The position numbers were made by a program, and so were the translations under genes. 39,945 bases of DNA from an uncultured Treponema sp. (lineage in GTDB: Bacteria > Spirochaetota > Spirochaetia > Treponematales > Treponemataceae): NCBI GenBank assembly GCA_937902125.1, contig CALDIB010000023.1, positions 1-39,945 on the forward strand. The letters run 5' to 3'. Under the pieces are notes generated by a model. The model had not been told where the DNA came from. It did not search any database and worked only from the letters and a program-made list of their open reading frames with translations. Below are positions 7,002 to 15,700 of the stretch, one piece after another (positions within the stretch are counted from its first letter, which is position 1; the number at the start of each line of letters is the position of its first letter).

Positions 7002-8696
7002 CTACTTCTTTATCACAATCCTTCCCGCGCCTTCCGGCTTTTCATAGTCCAGCAGATAATTTTTGTAAGAAGCCAGCGGGCTGTTCTGGGAAGAAATTCG
7101 CGCGTTGCCGTCCGTTCCCTTGGAAAAGGCTTTGGCGTAATTGGCGGCGATGACAAAGTCTTCGCCGGCGTAATTCTTTATGGCCTTGACGCCTTCGAAC
7201 ATGGCAAAGCCGTCGCCCATATCGCGCAAGGTAAAGCTAAGTCCGGCCACGGCGTAGCGCTTTTCAAAGTCCAGCGGAACGTAGGCCCCGCTTTTTTTGT
7301 CGTAAACCTGGACATCGCTAACGCGATAGGGGCCGGGATTTCCAGTCCAGAATTTTTCGCTGTTTGTTTGGACAGCGGAAGGAAGCGTCGCGTCGATTTT
7401 ATAGCGCAAGCCCGCCGCGTGCATGAAGCCGCCGTTTTCCGCCACGCCGACATAGCGCGCTCCAAATTCCAAAGCGTCAAAAATTTGGCGGCCGGTAAGC
7501 TCCACAAGGCAAACGTCGTTCCCAAATGGCAAAACGATTTTTACATCGCTGTATGCCACGTCGCCCGCGGGAATGTCGCTTCTCAATCCACCGCCGTTTG
7601 CAAACGCCAGATCGCAGTCAAGACCTTCGACAAAATTAAAGTGCCAGTAAAAGGCGTCGGAGACAAAATCGCCCAAATTGCTTTCTTGCTTTCGGACAAG
7701 GCGCTCGTGATTTCCGACCGGCGAATTGGCGCAAAGGGGAAAGTCGCAGGACGCGATTTTTGTTCCCATTTGTTTGTCAATTTGGGCTTTCCAATCTTGA
7801 ACCAGCGCGTCAACTTGCGCGTCGGAAGGCTTATACTCTTTTATCAGGCGCGAACTCTTTTGGTCACCATTCAATTCCACAAGTCCAATCGCGTCAAAGT
7901 AGCAGCCGGTCTGGGTCAAAAGAACTTCCTGGCCCTTGTCGTTTTTGACAAACTTTTCTTCCATCACCGTGTGCGAATGTCCGTCAATAAAAACGTCGAT
8001 GCCATGCGTGCGCGCGATTACGTCTTCGCTTCGCCATGGGGCGGAACTTTCGTCAACGCCCAGATGGCCAAGGGCAACCACATAGTCGGCCTTGCGCGCG
8101 GCCTGGTCAACCGCTTTTTGAACGCTCGAATAAAGTTCCTCCGAATCGTCGCAGCCATAAATTTTGTAAAGAAAGGTCTTTCCGTCTTTGTCCATAAAAT
8201 GCTTGGGCGAAGTCTTTGAGTAAGTGTCGGGGGTCATGATTCCGACAAAGGCCACGCGCGACTTTCCGAGCCGCAAAATTTTATAGGGCGCAACGACAGG
8301 CTTGTTGTCCTTGGCGTGAACAAAATTGCAGGCGACAAGCGGAAAGGCCGCCTCTTTTATAACGTCAAGCGCGCGCTCCATGCCGTAGTCAAATTCGTGG
8401 TTTCCCAAAACGGCAAGGTCGTAGCCGGCGGCGTTCATAAACTTGACGACGTTGGCGCCCTGGTCCATCGCGCCGAAAACCGTTCCCTGTATAAAGTCGC
8501 CTGCGTCAACGAGCGCGACATTTTTTCCTTGCGAAAGCAAATCTTGTTTTAACGCGGCCACATTGCCGTAGGACAAGTCCTTCGTTATGTAAGAGTGAAC
8601 ATCGTTTGTGTAAACGATGGAAACGTCTCCGCGATGGCCGCAGGAAGCGAGAACAAGCGCGAACGAAAGAACAAACAATGCGAATATTTTTTTCAT
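7002..8696 (-). CDS. 5'-nucleotidase/2',3'-cyclic phosphodiesterase family lipoprotein
   Basis: 564-residue exported metallophosphoesterase of the UshA/YfkN type, which removes phosphate from nucleotides outside the cytoplasm so that nucleosides can be taken up. The signal peptide ends in the lipobox LVLASC. The calcineurin-like metal sites are all present: YTNDVHSY, DAGDFIQG, GNHEFDYG, and GHSH about residue 240. The C-terminal 5_nucleotid_C domain follows from about residue 330, with LANGGGLRSDI-like (FANGGGLRSDIP) and GDGFAMF motifs. I place the start at the ATG at 8694-8696, which has GGAGG five bases upstream; an in-frame TTG four codons earlier would bury that site. It is 35 bp downstream of the methyltransferase gene on the same strand. 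Confidence 0.93.
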   Translation of the reverse strand: MKKIFALFVLSFALVLASCGHRGDVSIVYTNDVHSYITKDLSYGNVAALKQDLLSQGKNVALVDAGDFIQGTVFGAMDQGANVVKFMNAAGYDLAVLGNHEFDYGMERALDVIKEAAFPLVACNFVHAKDNKPVVAPYKILRLGKSRVAFVGIMTPDTYSKTSPKHFMDKDGKTFLYKIYGCDDSEELYSSVQKAVDQAARKADYVVALGHLGVDESSAPWRSEDVIARTHGIDVFIDGHSHTVMEEKFVKNDKGQEVLLTQTGCYFDAIGLVELNGDQKSSRLIKEYKPSDAQVDALVQDWKAQIDKQMGTKIASCDFPLCANSPVGNHERLVRKQESNLGDFVSDAFYWHFNFVEGLDCDLAFANGGGLRSDIPAGDVAYSDVKIVLPFGNDVCLVELTGRQIFDALEFGARYVGVAENGGFMHAAGLRYKIDATLPSAVQTNSEKFWTGNPGPYRVSDVQVYDKKSGAYVPLDFEKRYAVAGLSFTLRDMGDGFAMFEGVKAIKNYAGEDFVIAANYAKAFSKGTDGNARISSQNSPLASYKNYLLDYEKPEGAGRIVIKK

Positions 8697-8731
8697 AACA
8701 ACCTCCAATATTTACCGCTATTAACGCGCCC

Positions 8732-9745
8732 CTAGGCTTTTCCCTGAGCCGCTAACGTATTCCGTTCCCAAAAAACGCCGTCAGCGTAGCCTTGAATGCT
8801 TGGGTCGCCGTCCGCGCGCTCCAAGCGCTTTTGCGCCCACAAGCAATACTCTTGGTTTATTTCTATTCCGCAAAAAGCGCGGCCCAATTTTTTTGCCGCG
8901 ACAGCTGTTGTTCCGCTTCCCAAAAACGGGTCAAAGACAATTCCGCCTTTTGGGCACGAAGCCAATATCAACTTGGCGCAAAGCTTTTCGGGCTTTTGCG
9001 TCGGATGGTCGGTGTTTTCGGGCATCGACCAAAAGGGAACCGAAATGTCGTCCCAAAAATTGCTGGGATGCGTAAGCCTAAAATTGCCGGCCGCGGCGCG
9101 CTCCCAATCTTTTGGCTTTCCGTCCTGCGTGTAGGGGGCCAAAACTTTTCGCTTTTGCATCACGGCCTCAACGTCAAAATAATAGTCGTCGGGATTCTTT
9201 ACGGCAAACCAAATGTCTTCCATCGCGTTTTTCCAATTGCTTTTTGCGCCGCGGCCTTTTTCGCGCTGCCAAGTGATTCTGTTCATAACCGCAAGTTCTT
9301 TGGCCACCGCGCGCTGCAAGGCCGACGAGCACTTCCAGTCGCCGCAAATGTAAAGGCTTCCGTTAGCCTTTAGTTTTTTGCAAACGGCGGGAAACCACGA
9401 GTCAAGGTATTCGTCGTAGGCGGCGTCGGAGCGGCCCGCGAATTTTAGGCCGCCAAAATTTTTGCTAAGATTGTAGGGCGGGTCGATTATTATAAGGTCG
9501 GCAAAAGCGTCGGGAAGCAGCGGCAACGCGGCGAACAAGTCGGCGTTGATTATTTTGTTCTGAAAGAATTCAATAGGAAGCGAGCGGAAGGAAGAGGCGG
9601 CGTCTTTTTTGCCGTTCATGCCCCCTGGGCTTTTTTCCTCGCCGCCGCAAAAATCGCTTTGGGTCAAAAGCCTTGAACGCAGCGCGGGAATTTCTTCCGG
9701 CCTTAAAGTGAGAGTGCGGTTGTTCTTTGCCCTTTTCTTTTCCAT
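8732..9745 (-). CDS. DNA adenine-N6 methyltransferase, beta class
   Basis: 337-residue DNA methyltransferase of the N6_N4_Mtase family. The catalytic motif IV is DPPYN (residues 88-92), typical of adenine-N6 enzymes, and the S-adenosylmethionine site FDPFLGSGTT (271-280) comes C-terminal to it, giving the beta-class order. NxxHPTQKPE precedes it. The layout resembles YhdJ-type solitary enzymes (DPPYN..KNF.GL). The first about 55 residues are a low-complexity extension. A GAGG ribosome site precedes the ATG. No classical restriction gene is adjacent, but the gene upstream on the same strand, only 9 bp away, encodes a DUF2130 protein with a nuclease-like core, so the two may be co-expressed and functionally linked. 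Confidence 0.9.
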   Translation of the reverse strand: MEKKRAKNNRTLTLRPEEIPALRSRLLTQSDFCGGEEKSPGGMNGKKDAASSFRSLPIEFFQNKIINADLFAALPLLPDAFADLIIIDPPYNLSKNFGGLKFAGRSDAAYDEYLDSWFPAVCKKLKANGSLYICGDWKCSSALQRAVAKELAVMNRITWQREKGRGAKSNWKNAMEDIWFAVKNPDDYYFDVEAVMQKRKVLAPYTQDGKPKDWERAAAGNFRLTHPSNFWDDISVPFWSMPENTDHPTQKPEKLCAKLILASCPKGGIVFDPFLGSGTTAVAAKKLGRAFCGIEINQEYCLWAQKRLERADGDPSIQGYADGVFWERNTLAAQGKA

Positions 9746-9754
9746 AAAAAAACC

Positions 9755-11203
9755 TCAGTCAAAAAGGCCGCCGCCATTTTGCGGCAAGTCTTTGTCCTCT
9801 GAATCGTCGGCGGTTGGCAGGCCCGGAGCGGAAGGCTTGGAAGATTTTTTCAGCTGGGCGAACTTTTGCGTCATGGTGGGATTTTTTCTAGTAAGCCGCT
9901 TTATGCTCAAGTCGTCGGCCTTTCCGTTCGCAATTCTCAAATTGTCCTCGCTTCCAAGAAGGGCTTCCTTAATTTTTTGCAAGTGAGTTATGGTGTTGTC
10001 AATTTCTTTTATGGCCGTCTTGAATTTTTCGCTGGCAAGGCGGTAGTTGCGGCCAAAGCTTTCTTTAAAATCCATAAGCTCGTTTTCAAAATTGGTGATG
10101 TCTATGGACTGGTTTTTCGCCGCCTCAAGTTGCCTTTGATATTGCAAGGAATTTTTCGCCGCGTTGCATAAAAGGGTTATCAAGGGAATGAAAAATTGAG
10201 GACGAATCACATACATCTTTTTATACTTGTGGGAAACGTCAACGATTCCGCCGTTGTAAAGCTCGCTGTCCTTTTCCAAAAGGGAAACCAGAACCGCGTA
10301 TTCGCAATTTTTTTCCCGCCGGTCTTTGTCCAATTCCTTAAAAAAAGATTCGTTGGAATGCTTGCTGGCCGTTTCGTCGGCTTCGTTCTTCATCTCAAAC
10401 ATAATCGAAATATATTCAAAGCCGTCTTCCTTGTCCCTAAAAATAAAGTCGCCCTTGGAGCCGGAAGACTTGGACACGGCGTTGTCCTTTTCAAAGTAGG
10501 CGTTGGGCATGACCGGCCTAAGAAATTGCTCAAAGCTTGTCATGCAGTGAACTTCAAGGCTTTCGCCAATCATCTTGGTTGACATCTTGGCCTTAAGATC
10601 TTTATAGTAAGCGATTTGCTCGTCCTTGGCCTTTAGCTGGCTTTCGTAATTTTGCTTTAGGCTGTCTTCGCTGAGCCGCGCCTTGTTGTTGGCGTTTTCA
10701 AGTTCGTTTGAAAGCTTTTGAATTTCAAGATCTTTTTCGCTTTGAATTTTTTGAATTTCCAATTGGCTTTGGGATTGCATTGAAGAATTTTTTTGCTTGA
10801 GCTCTGAAATCTCGGACTCTTTTTTTGCCAGCGCTTCCGCCACCGCCAATTTTTTTCCGTCCTCAAAGGCGGCGATTTTTGCCTGCAAGCCGGAGATTGT
10901 CTTGTTGTAATCGTTTTCAAGTTCACGCTCTTTAAGGGCAAGGGAAGAGGCCGCCTGGGACTTAAGTTTTTCTATTTGAGAAAGCAAGTCGGATTTTTCT
11001 TTTTGGCTTTTTAGTTCCGCTTCCGTTTGGGCGGCCTTGAGCTTTTCTTGGTAAACCTTGTCAGCGCCGGCCGCCAGCGCTTTTTCAATCAAACTTGTGT
11101 CAACGGAATTAATTTCCGTCAAGTCAATCCAGTCGCCCTTTTGAGCGTCCTCGTCCAAAATCAATTTGCTTTTGCTTTCCGCGGTAACACGAACTTGTTT
11201 CAT
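9755..11203 (-). CDS. DUF2130 protein: coiled coil plus PD-(D/E)XK-like core
   Basis: 482 residues. After a short N-terminal segment, residues about 45-210 form a long Lys/Glu/Gln-rich coiled coil. Residues about 213-345 are the DUF2130 core: GESLE (213-217), GDFIF with Asp252, then FEMKNE with Glu270 and Lys272. The D-x17-E-x-K spacing and the hydrophobic strands around it match a PD-(D/E)XK nuclease core, an inference from sequence pattern. The general plan is like RmuC. The tail is Pro/Ser-rich and disordered. It ends 9 bp before the adenine methyltransferase, so the two probably form an operon. No Shine-Dalgarno is visible upstream of the ATG. Confidence 0.82.
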   Translation of the reverse strand: MKQVRVTAESKSKLILDEDAQKGDWIDLTEINSVDTSLIEKALAAGADKVYQEKLKAAQTEAELKSQKEKSDLLSQIEKLKSQAASSLALKERELENDYNKTISGLQAKIAAFEDGKKLAVAEALAKKESEISELKQKNSSMQSQSQLEIQKIQSEKDLEIQKLSNELENANNKARLSEDSLKQNYESQLKAKDEQIAYYKDLKAKMSTKMIGESLEVHCMTSFEQFLRPVMPNAYFEKDNAVSKSSGSKGDFIFRDKEDGFEYISIMFEMKNEADETASKHSNESFFKELDKDRREKNCEYAVLVSLLEKDSELYNGGIVDVSHKYKKMYVIRPQFFIPLITLLCNAAKNSLQYQRQLEAAKNQSIDITNFENELMDFKESFGRNYRLASEKFKTAIKEIDNTITHLQKIKEALLGSEDNLRIANGKADDLSIKRLTRKNPTMTQKFAQLKKSSKPSAPGLPTADDSEDKDLPQNGGGLFD

Positions 11204-11270
11204 ACATCAAAGGGTAGCGCATTTCATGCTCTTTTTCTAGAGGAAATTTATTCAAGAGCGCGTTCAGGTG

Positions 11271-11299
11271 TTTAAATTTTTTTTCAAATCCGCTATAAT
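11271..11299 (+). promoter_or_regulatory. Promoter of the DUF1846 gene
   Basis: A perfect TATAAT (11294-11299) lies 11 nt before the ATG, with a weak -35 (TTTAAA, 11271-11276) at 17-bp spacing. No Shine-Dalgarno is present, so the leader would be only about 4-5 nt. Confidence 0.5.
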
Positions 11300-11310
11300 C
11301 AAATTCCGTT

Positions 11311-12816
11311 ATGAAGAACGGATTTGACAATGAAAAGTATCTAAAGATACAGTCTGAGCGCATCAAAGAAAGAATCGCAAAATTTGACAACAAGCTGTAT
11401 TTGGAATTTGGCGGAAAGCTTTTTGACGACTACCACGCAAGCCGCGTTCTTCCTGGCTTCCAGCCCGACTCAAAGTTAAAAATGCTCATGCAGCTTGCGG
11501 ACATGGCGGAAATCGTAATCGTCATCAGCGCGGTTGACATAGAAAAAAACAAAGTCCGGGGAGACTTGGGCATTACCTACGACAAAGACGTTCTTCGCTT
11601 GCGGGACGAATTCCAAAAACTTGGCCTCATGGTCGGATCCGTCGTCATCACTCACTTTAAGGGGCAGGAAAGCGCGAAAATTTTCCGCAACAAATTAAAG
11701 CGGATGAACGTCAACTGCTACTATCATTATATGATTGAAGGCTATCCCAACAACGTTTCCTTAATTGATTCCGACGAAGGCTACGGAAAAAACGACTATG
11801 TGGAAACGAGCCGCCCCCTTGTGGTCGTGACGGCGCCCGGTCCCGGAAGCGGAAAAATGGCGGTCTGCCTGAGCCAGCTTTATCAAGAACAAAAGCGGGG
11901 GGTCAAGGCCGGCTACGCGAAATTTGAAACCTTCCCCATTTGGAACCTTCCCTTAAAGCATCCGGTCAATCTTGCATACGAGGCCGCCACCGCCGACTTG
12001 AACGACGTGAACATGATTGACCCCTTCCATCTTGAAGCCTACGGAAAAACGACGGTCAACTACAATCGCGACATAGAAATCTTTCCTGTGCTGAACGCGA
12101 TTTTTGAAGGCATCTACGGCGAAAACCCCTACAAGTCTCCCACAGACATGGGCGTGAACATGGCGGGCTGCTGCATTTTTGACGACGACGCCTGCCGCCA
12201 AGCCAGCAACGAGGAAATAATTCGCCGCTACTACGCCGCGCTCTGCAACCTTGTGGAGGACAAGGGCTCCGAAACAGAAGTGAACAAAATCGCGCTTTTG
12301 ATGAAGCAGGCAAAAATAAGCGTGGAGGACCGCAAAGTCGTCAAGCCAGCGCTGGATCGGGGAATCAAGGCCGGCCTTCCCGCCGCCGCCATCGAACTGA
12401 ACGACGGAACTATAATCACAAGCGAAAGCTCAAGCCTTTTGGGAACTTGCGCGGCTCTTATCCTTAACGCCACAAAACACCTTGCGGGCATTGACCACAA
12501 AGTAAAGCTCATTCCCAAAGACATGATAGAGCCAATTCAGGACATGAAGATAAACTACCTTAAGGGAAAAAATCCCCGCCTGCACACGGACGAAGTTTTG
12601 GTGGCCTTGGCCATGCTTTCTCCCGCAAACGAAAACTGCAAAAAGGCCATAGAGCGGCTTCCCAATTTAAGGGGCTGCCAAGTTCACACCACTGTAATCC
12701 TAAGCGAAGTTGACAGAAAGATTTTTAAAAAGCTGGGCGTTGACGTCACCATGGAGCCGGCGCTCAGGAACGGCAAAAAGCGGGAAATGCTTAAAAAAAG
12801 TTCAGCCGCGGACTGA
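11311..12816 (+). CDS. DUF1846 family protein
   Basis: 501 residues, the normal length for the DUF1846 family (PF08903), a cytoplasmic protein conserved in many anaerobes and Firmicutes. It begins with the family-typical KNGFDNEKYLKIQSERIKERI and has a glycine-rich phosphate-binding-like loop, APGPGSGKMAVCLSQ, near residue 175. This recalls a P-loop, but no complete Walker B was identified. LPGFQPDSKLKML and MAGCCIFDDDACRQAS are further conserved blocks. The biochemical function is not established. It is divergent from DUF2130 and is followed by a fructosamine-kinase-family gene whose promoter overlaps its own stop codon. Confidence 0.93.
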   Translation: MKNGFDNEKYLKIQSERIKERIAKFDNKLYLEFGGKLFDDYHASRVLPGFQPDSKLKMLMQLADMAEIVIVISAVDIEKNKVRGDLGITYDKDVLRLRDEFQKLGLMVGSVVITHFKGQESAKIFRNKLKRMNVNCYYHYMIEGYPNNVSLIDSDEGYGKNDYVETSRPLVVVTAPGPGSGKMAVCLSQLYQEQKRGVKAGYAKFETFPIWNLPLKHPVNLAYEAATADLNDVNMIDPFHLEAYGKTTVNYNRDIEIFPVLNAIFEGIYGENPYKSPTDMGVNMAGCCIFDDDACRQASNEEIIRRYYAALCNLVEDKGSETEVNKIALLMKQAKISVEDRKVVKPALDRGIKAGLPAAAIELNDGTIITSESSSLLGTCAALILNATKHLAGIDHKVKLIPKDMIEPIQDMKINYLKGKNPRLHTDEVLVALAMLSPANENCKKAIERLPNLRGCQVHTTVILSEVDRKIFKKLGVDVTMEPALRNGKKREMLKKSSAAD

Positions 12817-12841
12817 CAAAGGCAAAAAAAAACGCTATCAT
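12813..12841 (+). promoter_or_regulatory. Fructosamine-kinase gene promoter, leaderless spacing
   Basis: CTGACA (12813-12818), 17-bp spacer and TATCAT (12836-12841), then 6 nt to the ATG. The -35 box overlaps the TGA stop codon of the DUF1846 gene. No Shine-Dalgarno is present. Confidence 0.6.
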
Positions 12842-12847
12842 TTAAGC

Positions 12848-13765
12848 ATGACGCAAAAAACCGTTCCCAACTATAAATCTTTGGCAAGCGCGCTTGTTTC
12901 CCTTTTTGGCTCGTCAGTGGCAATCGCCAGGACTGACCGAGTTTCCGGCGGCGACATAAACAAGGCCTACGCCCTTACCCTCAACACCGGCGACTGGGTT
13001 TTTATGAAAGCCAACGCAAAGGAAAACGCGGCCTTCTTTACCGCCGAAGCCGCGGGCCTTTGGGCCATCGAAAAAACAGCCGCCATTGGCTGCCCTAAAA
13101 TTCTCTGTTGGGGAACTGACGACGGCGAAGAAGTGGGCTACAGTTTTTTGCTGATGAATTATGTCCAAAGCGGAACAAAGCGCTCCGACTATTTTGAAGT
13201 TTTTGCCCAAGAGCTTTCGGCCATGCACAAGGCGAATCCGTCGGAGTTTACAGGCGGAAAAAAATTCGGATTTTTTCAAGACAATTTTATCGGGGCCAGG
13301 CCTCAAAAAAATTCCTGCCATGACAGCTGGATTTCTTTTTTTAGGGAAGAGCGGCTCGCTCCCCAATTCAAGGCGGCGGCCAATTATTTTTCAGACCAAG
13401 AAAAAAGTCAAAACCAAAAGCTTTTGGACCGCTTGGACAAATTTCTTGTGGAGCCGGAAAAGCCCAGCTTGATTCACGGAGACTTGTGGAGCGGAAACGC
13501 CATCGCCGACAAAAACGGAAAGGCGATTCTCATAGACCCGGCCGCCTATGTCGGACACGCCGAAGCGGACCTTGCCATGACAGAACTTTTTGGAGGTTTT
13601 TCGCCGAACTTTTACAGCGCCTACAAAGAAGCCTTTCCCTTGCAGGACGGCTACGAAGAGCGCCGAGACTTATACAACTTGTATCATCTTTTAAACCACT
13701 TGAACCTTTTTGGCCCAAGCTACTTGAACGCCGTCAAAAGCGTCGTCGCGGAATATTTGGATTGA
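12848..13765 (+). CDS. Fructosamine kinase family protein
   Basis: 305-residue cytoplasmic kinase of the fructosamine/ketosamine-3-kinase family (PF03881), which phosphorylates sugar adducts on protein amino groups and so starts deglycation. Signature blocks are present: RVSGGDINKAY near residue 28, the catalytic loop LIHGDLWSGN, and the metal-binding LIDPAAYVGHAEADLAMTELFGGF. The open frame extends 46 codons upstream into DUF1846, but the ATG at 12848 gives the normal family start and fits the promoter 6 nt upstream. A hairpin follows the stop. Confidence 0.93.
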   Translation: MTQKTVPNYKSLASALVSLFGSSVAIARTDRVSGGDINKAYALTLNTGDWVFMKANAKENAAFFTAEAAGLWAIEKTAAIGCPKILCWGTDDGEEVGYSFLLMNYVQSGTKRSDYFEVFAQELSAMHKANPSEFTGGKKFGFFQDNFIGARPQKNSCHDSWISFFREERLAPQFKAAANYFSDQEKSQNQKLLDRLDKFLVEPEKPSLIHGDLWSGNAIADKNGKAILIDPAAYVGHAEADLAMTELFGGFSPNFYSAYKEAFPLQDGYEERRDLYNLYHLLNHLNLFGPSYLNAVKSVVAEYLD

Positions 13766-13786
13766 ACGAAGCCCTTTTCGCCAAGA

Positions 13787-13818
13787 AAGGCCGCCGGCTA
13801 AAAACCGGGCCGGGCCTT
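13787..13818. terminator. Hairpin between convergent genes
   Basis: AAGGCC (13787-13792) pairs with GGCCTT (13813-13818), and inside it CCGG (13794-13797) pairs with CCGG (13805-13808). It sits between the stop codons of the fructosamine-kinase gene and the convergent membrane-anchored gene and may serve both; the T/A-runs beside it are short. Confidence 0.5.
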
Positions 13819-13823
13819 AAAAA

Positions 13824-15602
13824 CTATTCTCCGATTTCTTCCGCGGTTTCCTCTTCCTCAACAACATTTCGATAAAAGAGGCGGACAAGTTCGCTTTGCT
13901 CCCGATGGCGGGACTTTAGCATAAGGCTTTGCGTTGCGGAGCGGTAGATGTAGCCTGACGAATTGTAGATTTCAAATCGGGGGTCAGTCCTAAAGTCCAT
14001 GTTGTAAATTTGAATGCGCAAGAAAGGACTGATTCCTCTGACAAACATATAATGGGAAAGGCCCACAGGGAATTCAATGTTAAGAGAAATCGTAAGTTTT
14101 TCGTCCCGGGAATATCGAATGCCCTGAGCGATTGTCCAAGCCCAAACGTTTTCCCCTTCCATCGTTTTTAGCAATGTGTAATGCGGGTAGTAGGAATTGT
14201 CCCGAACCAAAATCGGATAAAGCTCGGCCATTGAGCGCAAGTCCATGGCGGCGGTGTCGCCTGCGTAAGAGTTCACAATCAAATAGCCGCAGTTTTCCAT
14301 GGCGGCTTGTCCGTAAGATTTTCCGTAGGACACAAGCGCGTCTCCAGCGGCGGCGGCGGCCAAAACTGAAAGGGGCGCGTCGTTTTCGGTCAACAAAACT
14401 TTTTCGCCGTCAAGGGAACAGGCTTGAACAATTCGGCCGGCGCACAATTCAAGGACAGGCTCAAGAGGCTTGGCAAGAGAAGAGTCCTGCTCGTGGAAGT
14501 AAGCCCAAGAACGCAAGATTCCCGCCGCCTGCGCCACCGTCAAATTCAATTCCGTCATGGAAGCGGGAATGGCCGCAAGAAGCGCCACGTTGCCTCGGTT
14601 TCCCTGCGTATACATGTAGGCCGCCAAATTGTCAACAGTCCAAATGTCAAGGCTGCGCTCTTGAACGGCGCGCAAAATCATGTTGTTCAAATTTTCAACT
14701 TGCATTGTAAGGGTTGGAAGCATGTCGGCCATAGAGCCAAAGAAGGGCGCCGACTGGTAAGTGCGGCGGCTTCCCTTTACAAAAGTTTCAGGAACGGCGT
14801 TCAAGCCTTCGTTGTAGCGGCCGTCCAACGCCATGGCCGCGACAAAAGAAATCACAGTTTGCTCGTTTAGCGAAAGCGGGAAGTTGGCCTCAGTTTGAGA
14901 GGCGGAGATAAATTTTGCCTCAAGTTCCCTCGACAACGAGAAAAGCGTTTGATCGTAAACAGACTTTGACGCAAAGGCCAGGTCTCCAAGTTTGTCCAAG
15001 CTAAAGTCGCTTTGCTTTGTCATCATTGAATAATGCGCCGACTTTGAATTTTTTTGGAATACCAGCCTTCCGTCGGACAAAAGGGGAGCGATTAAAGAAT
15101 AGGAATCCGTCTTTCCGGTAAAAATCGCCGACTTTGATTTTGTCTCGCTAATGGAAAATCCCGAGTAAGGAGAAAAGGGCACGCTGACAGAATCCGCGTC
15201 AGAAGGCATTTCCGCCGCAACCCAAAGGGAGGCCGAATCGGAATCGTCGCTCAGAGAAAAAGTAAGGCGAACTCCATCTGTAAAATTTAGCGCGTAAGAA
15301 AGGGAATCCGGCTGCTCAAAAGAAACAAGCTGGACAGGCCTTTCATTTCCGCCTTCAAAAACGCACAGCGCGGGCTTTTTGTCGTCAGCGCCAAAAGAAA
15401 GCCCGTTAAAGCTGACATGAAAATTATTCTTTAAAACGGACTTGCCTTTTTCGCCGTTGGCCTCCGCAAGAGAAAGCCTCAGCCCCCTAATGTTTTTTCT
15501 TATTATTGAGTCGCTTCTAAATTGAAGGACAAAAACGCCGACAATTATAACGGCGTAAAGGATTGTCAATCCAAAAACCTTTCTAATCGAATTTTTTAGC
15601 AT
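13824..15602 (-). CDS. Membrane-anchored hypothetical protein
   Basis: 592 residues with one N-terminal transmembrane segment (residues about 10-27, FGLTILYAVIIVGVFVL) and a large extracytoplasmic part. The basic residues before the segment suggest an N-in signal anchor. Residues 60-190 look beta-rich, as in a carbohydrate-binding or sandwich fold. Residues about 280-460 look helical and repetitive, and 490-550 are beta-rich again. I recognise no named family; the style suggests a conserved treponemal protein. It is divergent from an exported TPR protein, and its C-terminal tail is very acidic (EEEETAEEIGE). The start is supported by a promoter 8 nt upstream rather than by a ribosome site. 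Confidence 0.85.
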   Translation of the reverse strand: MLKNSIRKVFGLTILYAVIIVGVFVLQFRSDSIIRKNIRGLRLSLAEANGEKGKSVLKNNFHVSFNGLSFGADDKKPALCVFEGGNERPVQLVSFEQPDSLSYALNFTDGVRLTFSLSDDSDSASLWVAAEMPSDADSVSVPFSPYSGFSISETKSKSAIFTGKTDSYSLIAPLLSDGRLVFQKNSKSAHYSMMTKQSDFSLDKLGDLAFASKSVYDQTLFSLSRELEAKFISASQTEANFPLSLNEQTVISFVAAMALDGRYNEGLNAVPETFVKGSRRTYQSAPFFGSMADMLPTLTMQVENLNNMILRAVQERSLDIWTVDNLAAYMYTQGNRGNVALLAAIPASMTELNLTVAQAAGILRSWAYFHEQDSSLAKPLEPVLELCAGRIVQACSLDGEKVLLTENDAPLSVLAAAAAGDALVSYGKSYGQAAMENCGYLIVNSYAGDTAAMDLRSMAELYPILVRDNSYYPHYTLLKTMEGENVWAWTIAQGIRYSRDEKLTISLNIEFPVGLSHYMFVRGISPFLRIQIYNMDFRTDPRFEIYNSSGYIYRSATQSLMLKSRHREQSELVRLFYRNVVEEEETAEEIGE

Positions 15603-15610
15603 ATTGTATG

Positions 15611-15639
15611 ATTTTATTCAAAAAAGCGCTTAAATTCAA
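15611..15639 (-). promoter_or_regulatory. Promoter of the membrane-anchored protein, leaderless spacing
   Basis: Minus strand TTGAAT (15634-15639), 17-bp spacer and TAAAAT (15611-15616), then 8 nt to the ATG. No Shine-Dalgarno is present. Confidence 0.6.
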
Positions 15640-15700
15640 GAGCGTTTTATGATACAATCAAGGATTATCGTTGTTATCTATAATAGACGGAGAATTTATT

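Noticed and set aside
7368..8219. 283-codon plus-strand open frame
   Set aside because: Antisense to the 5'-nucleotidase gene, which has all its catalytic motifs.
13486..13875. Arg-rich 129-codon plus-strand open frame
   Set aside because: It is a shifted frame of the fructosamine-kinase gene, whose motifs are intact in the other frame.
14132..14710. Arg/Ser-rich 192-codon plus-strand open frame
   Set aside because: Antisense to the membrane-anchored protein; the extreme Arg/Ser bias is typical of shadow frames in this base composition.
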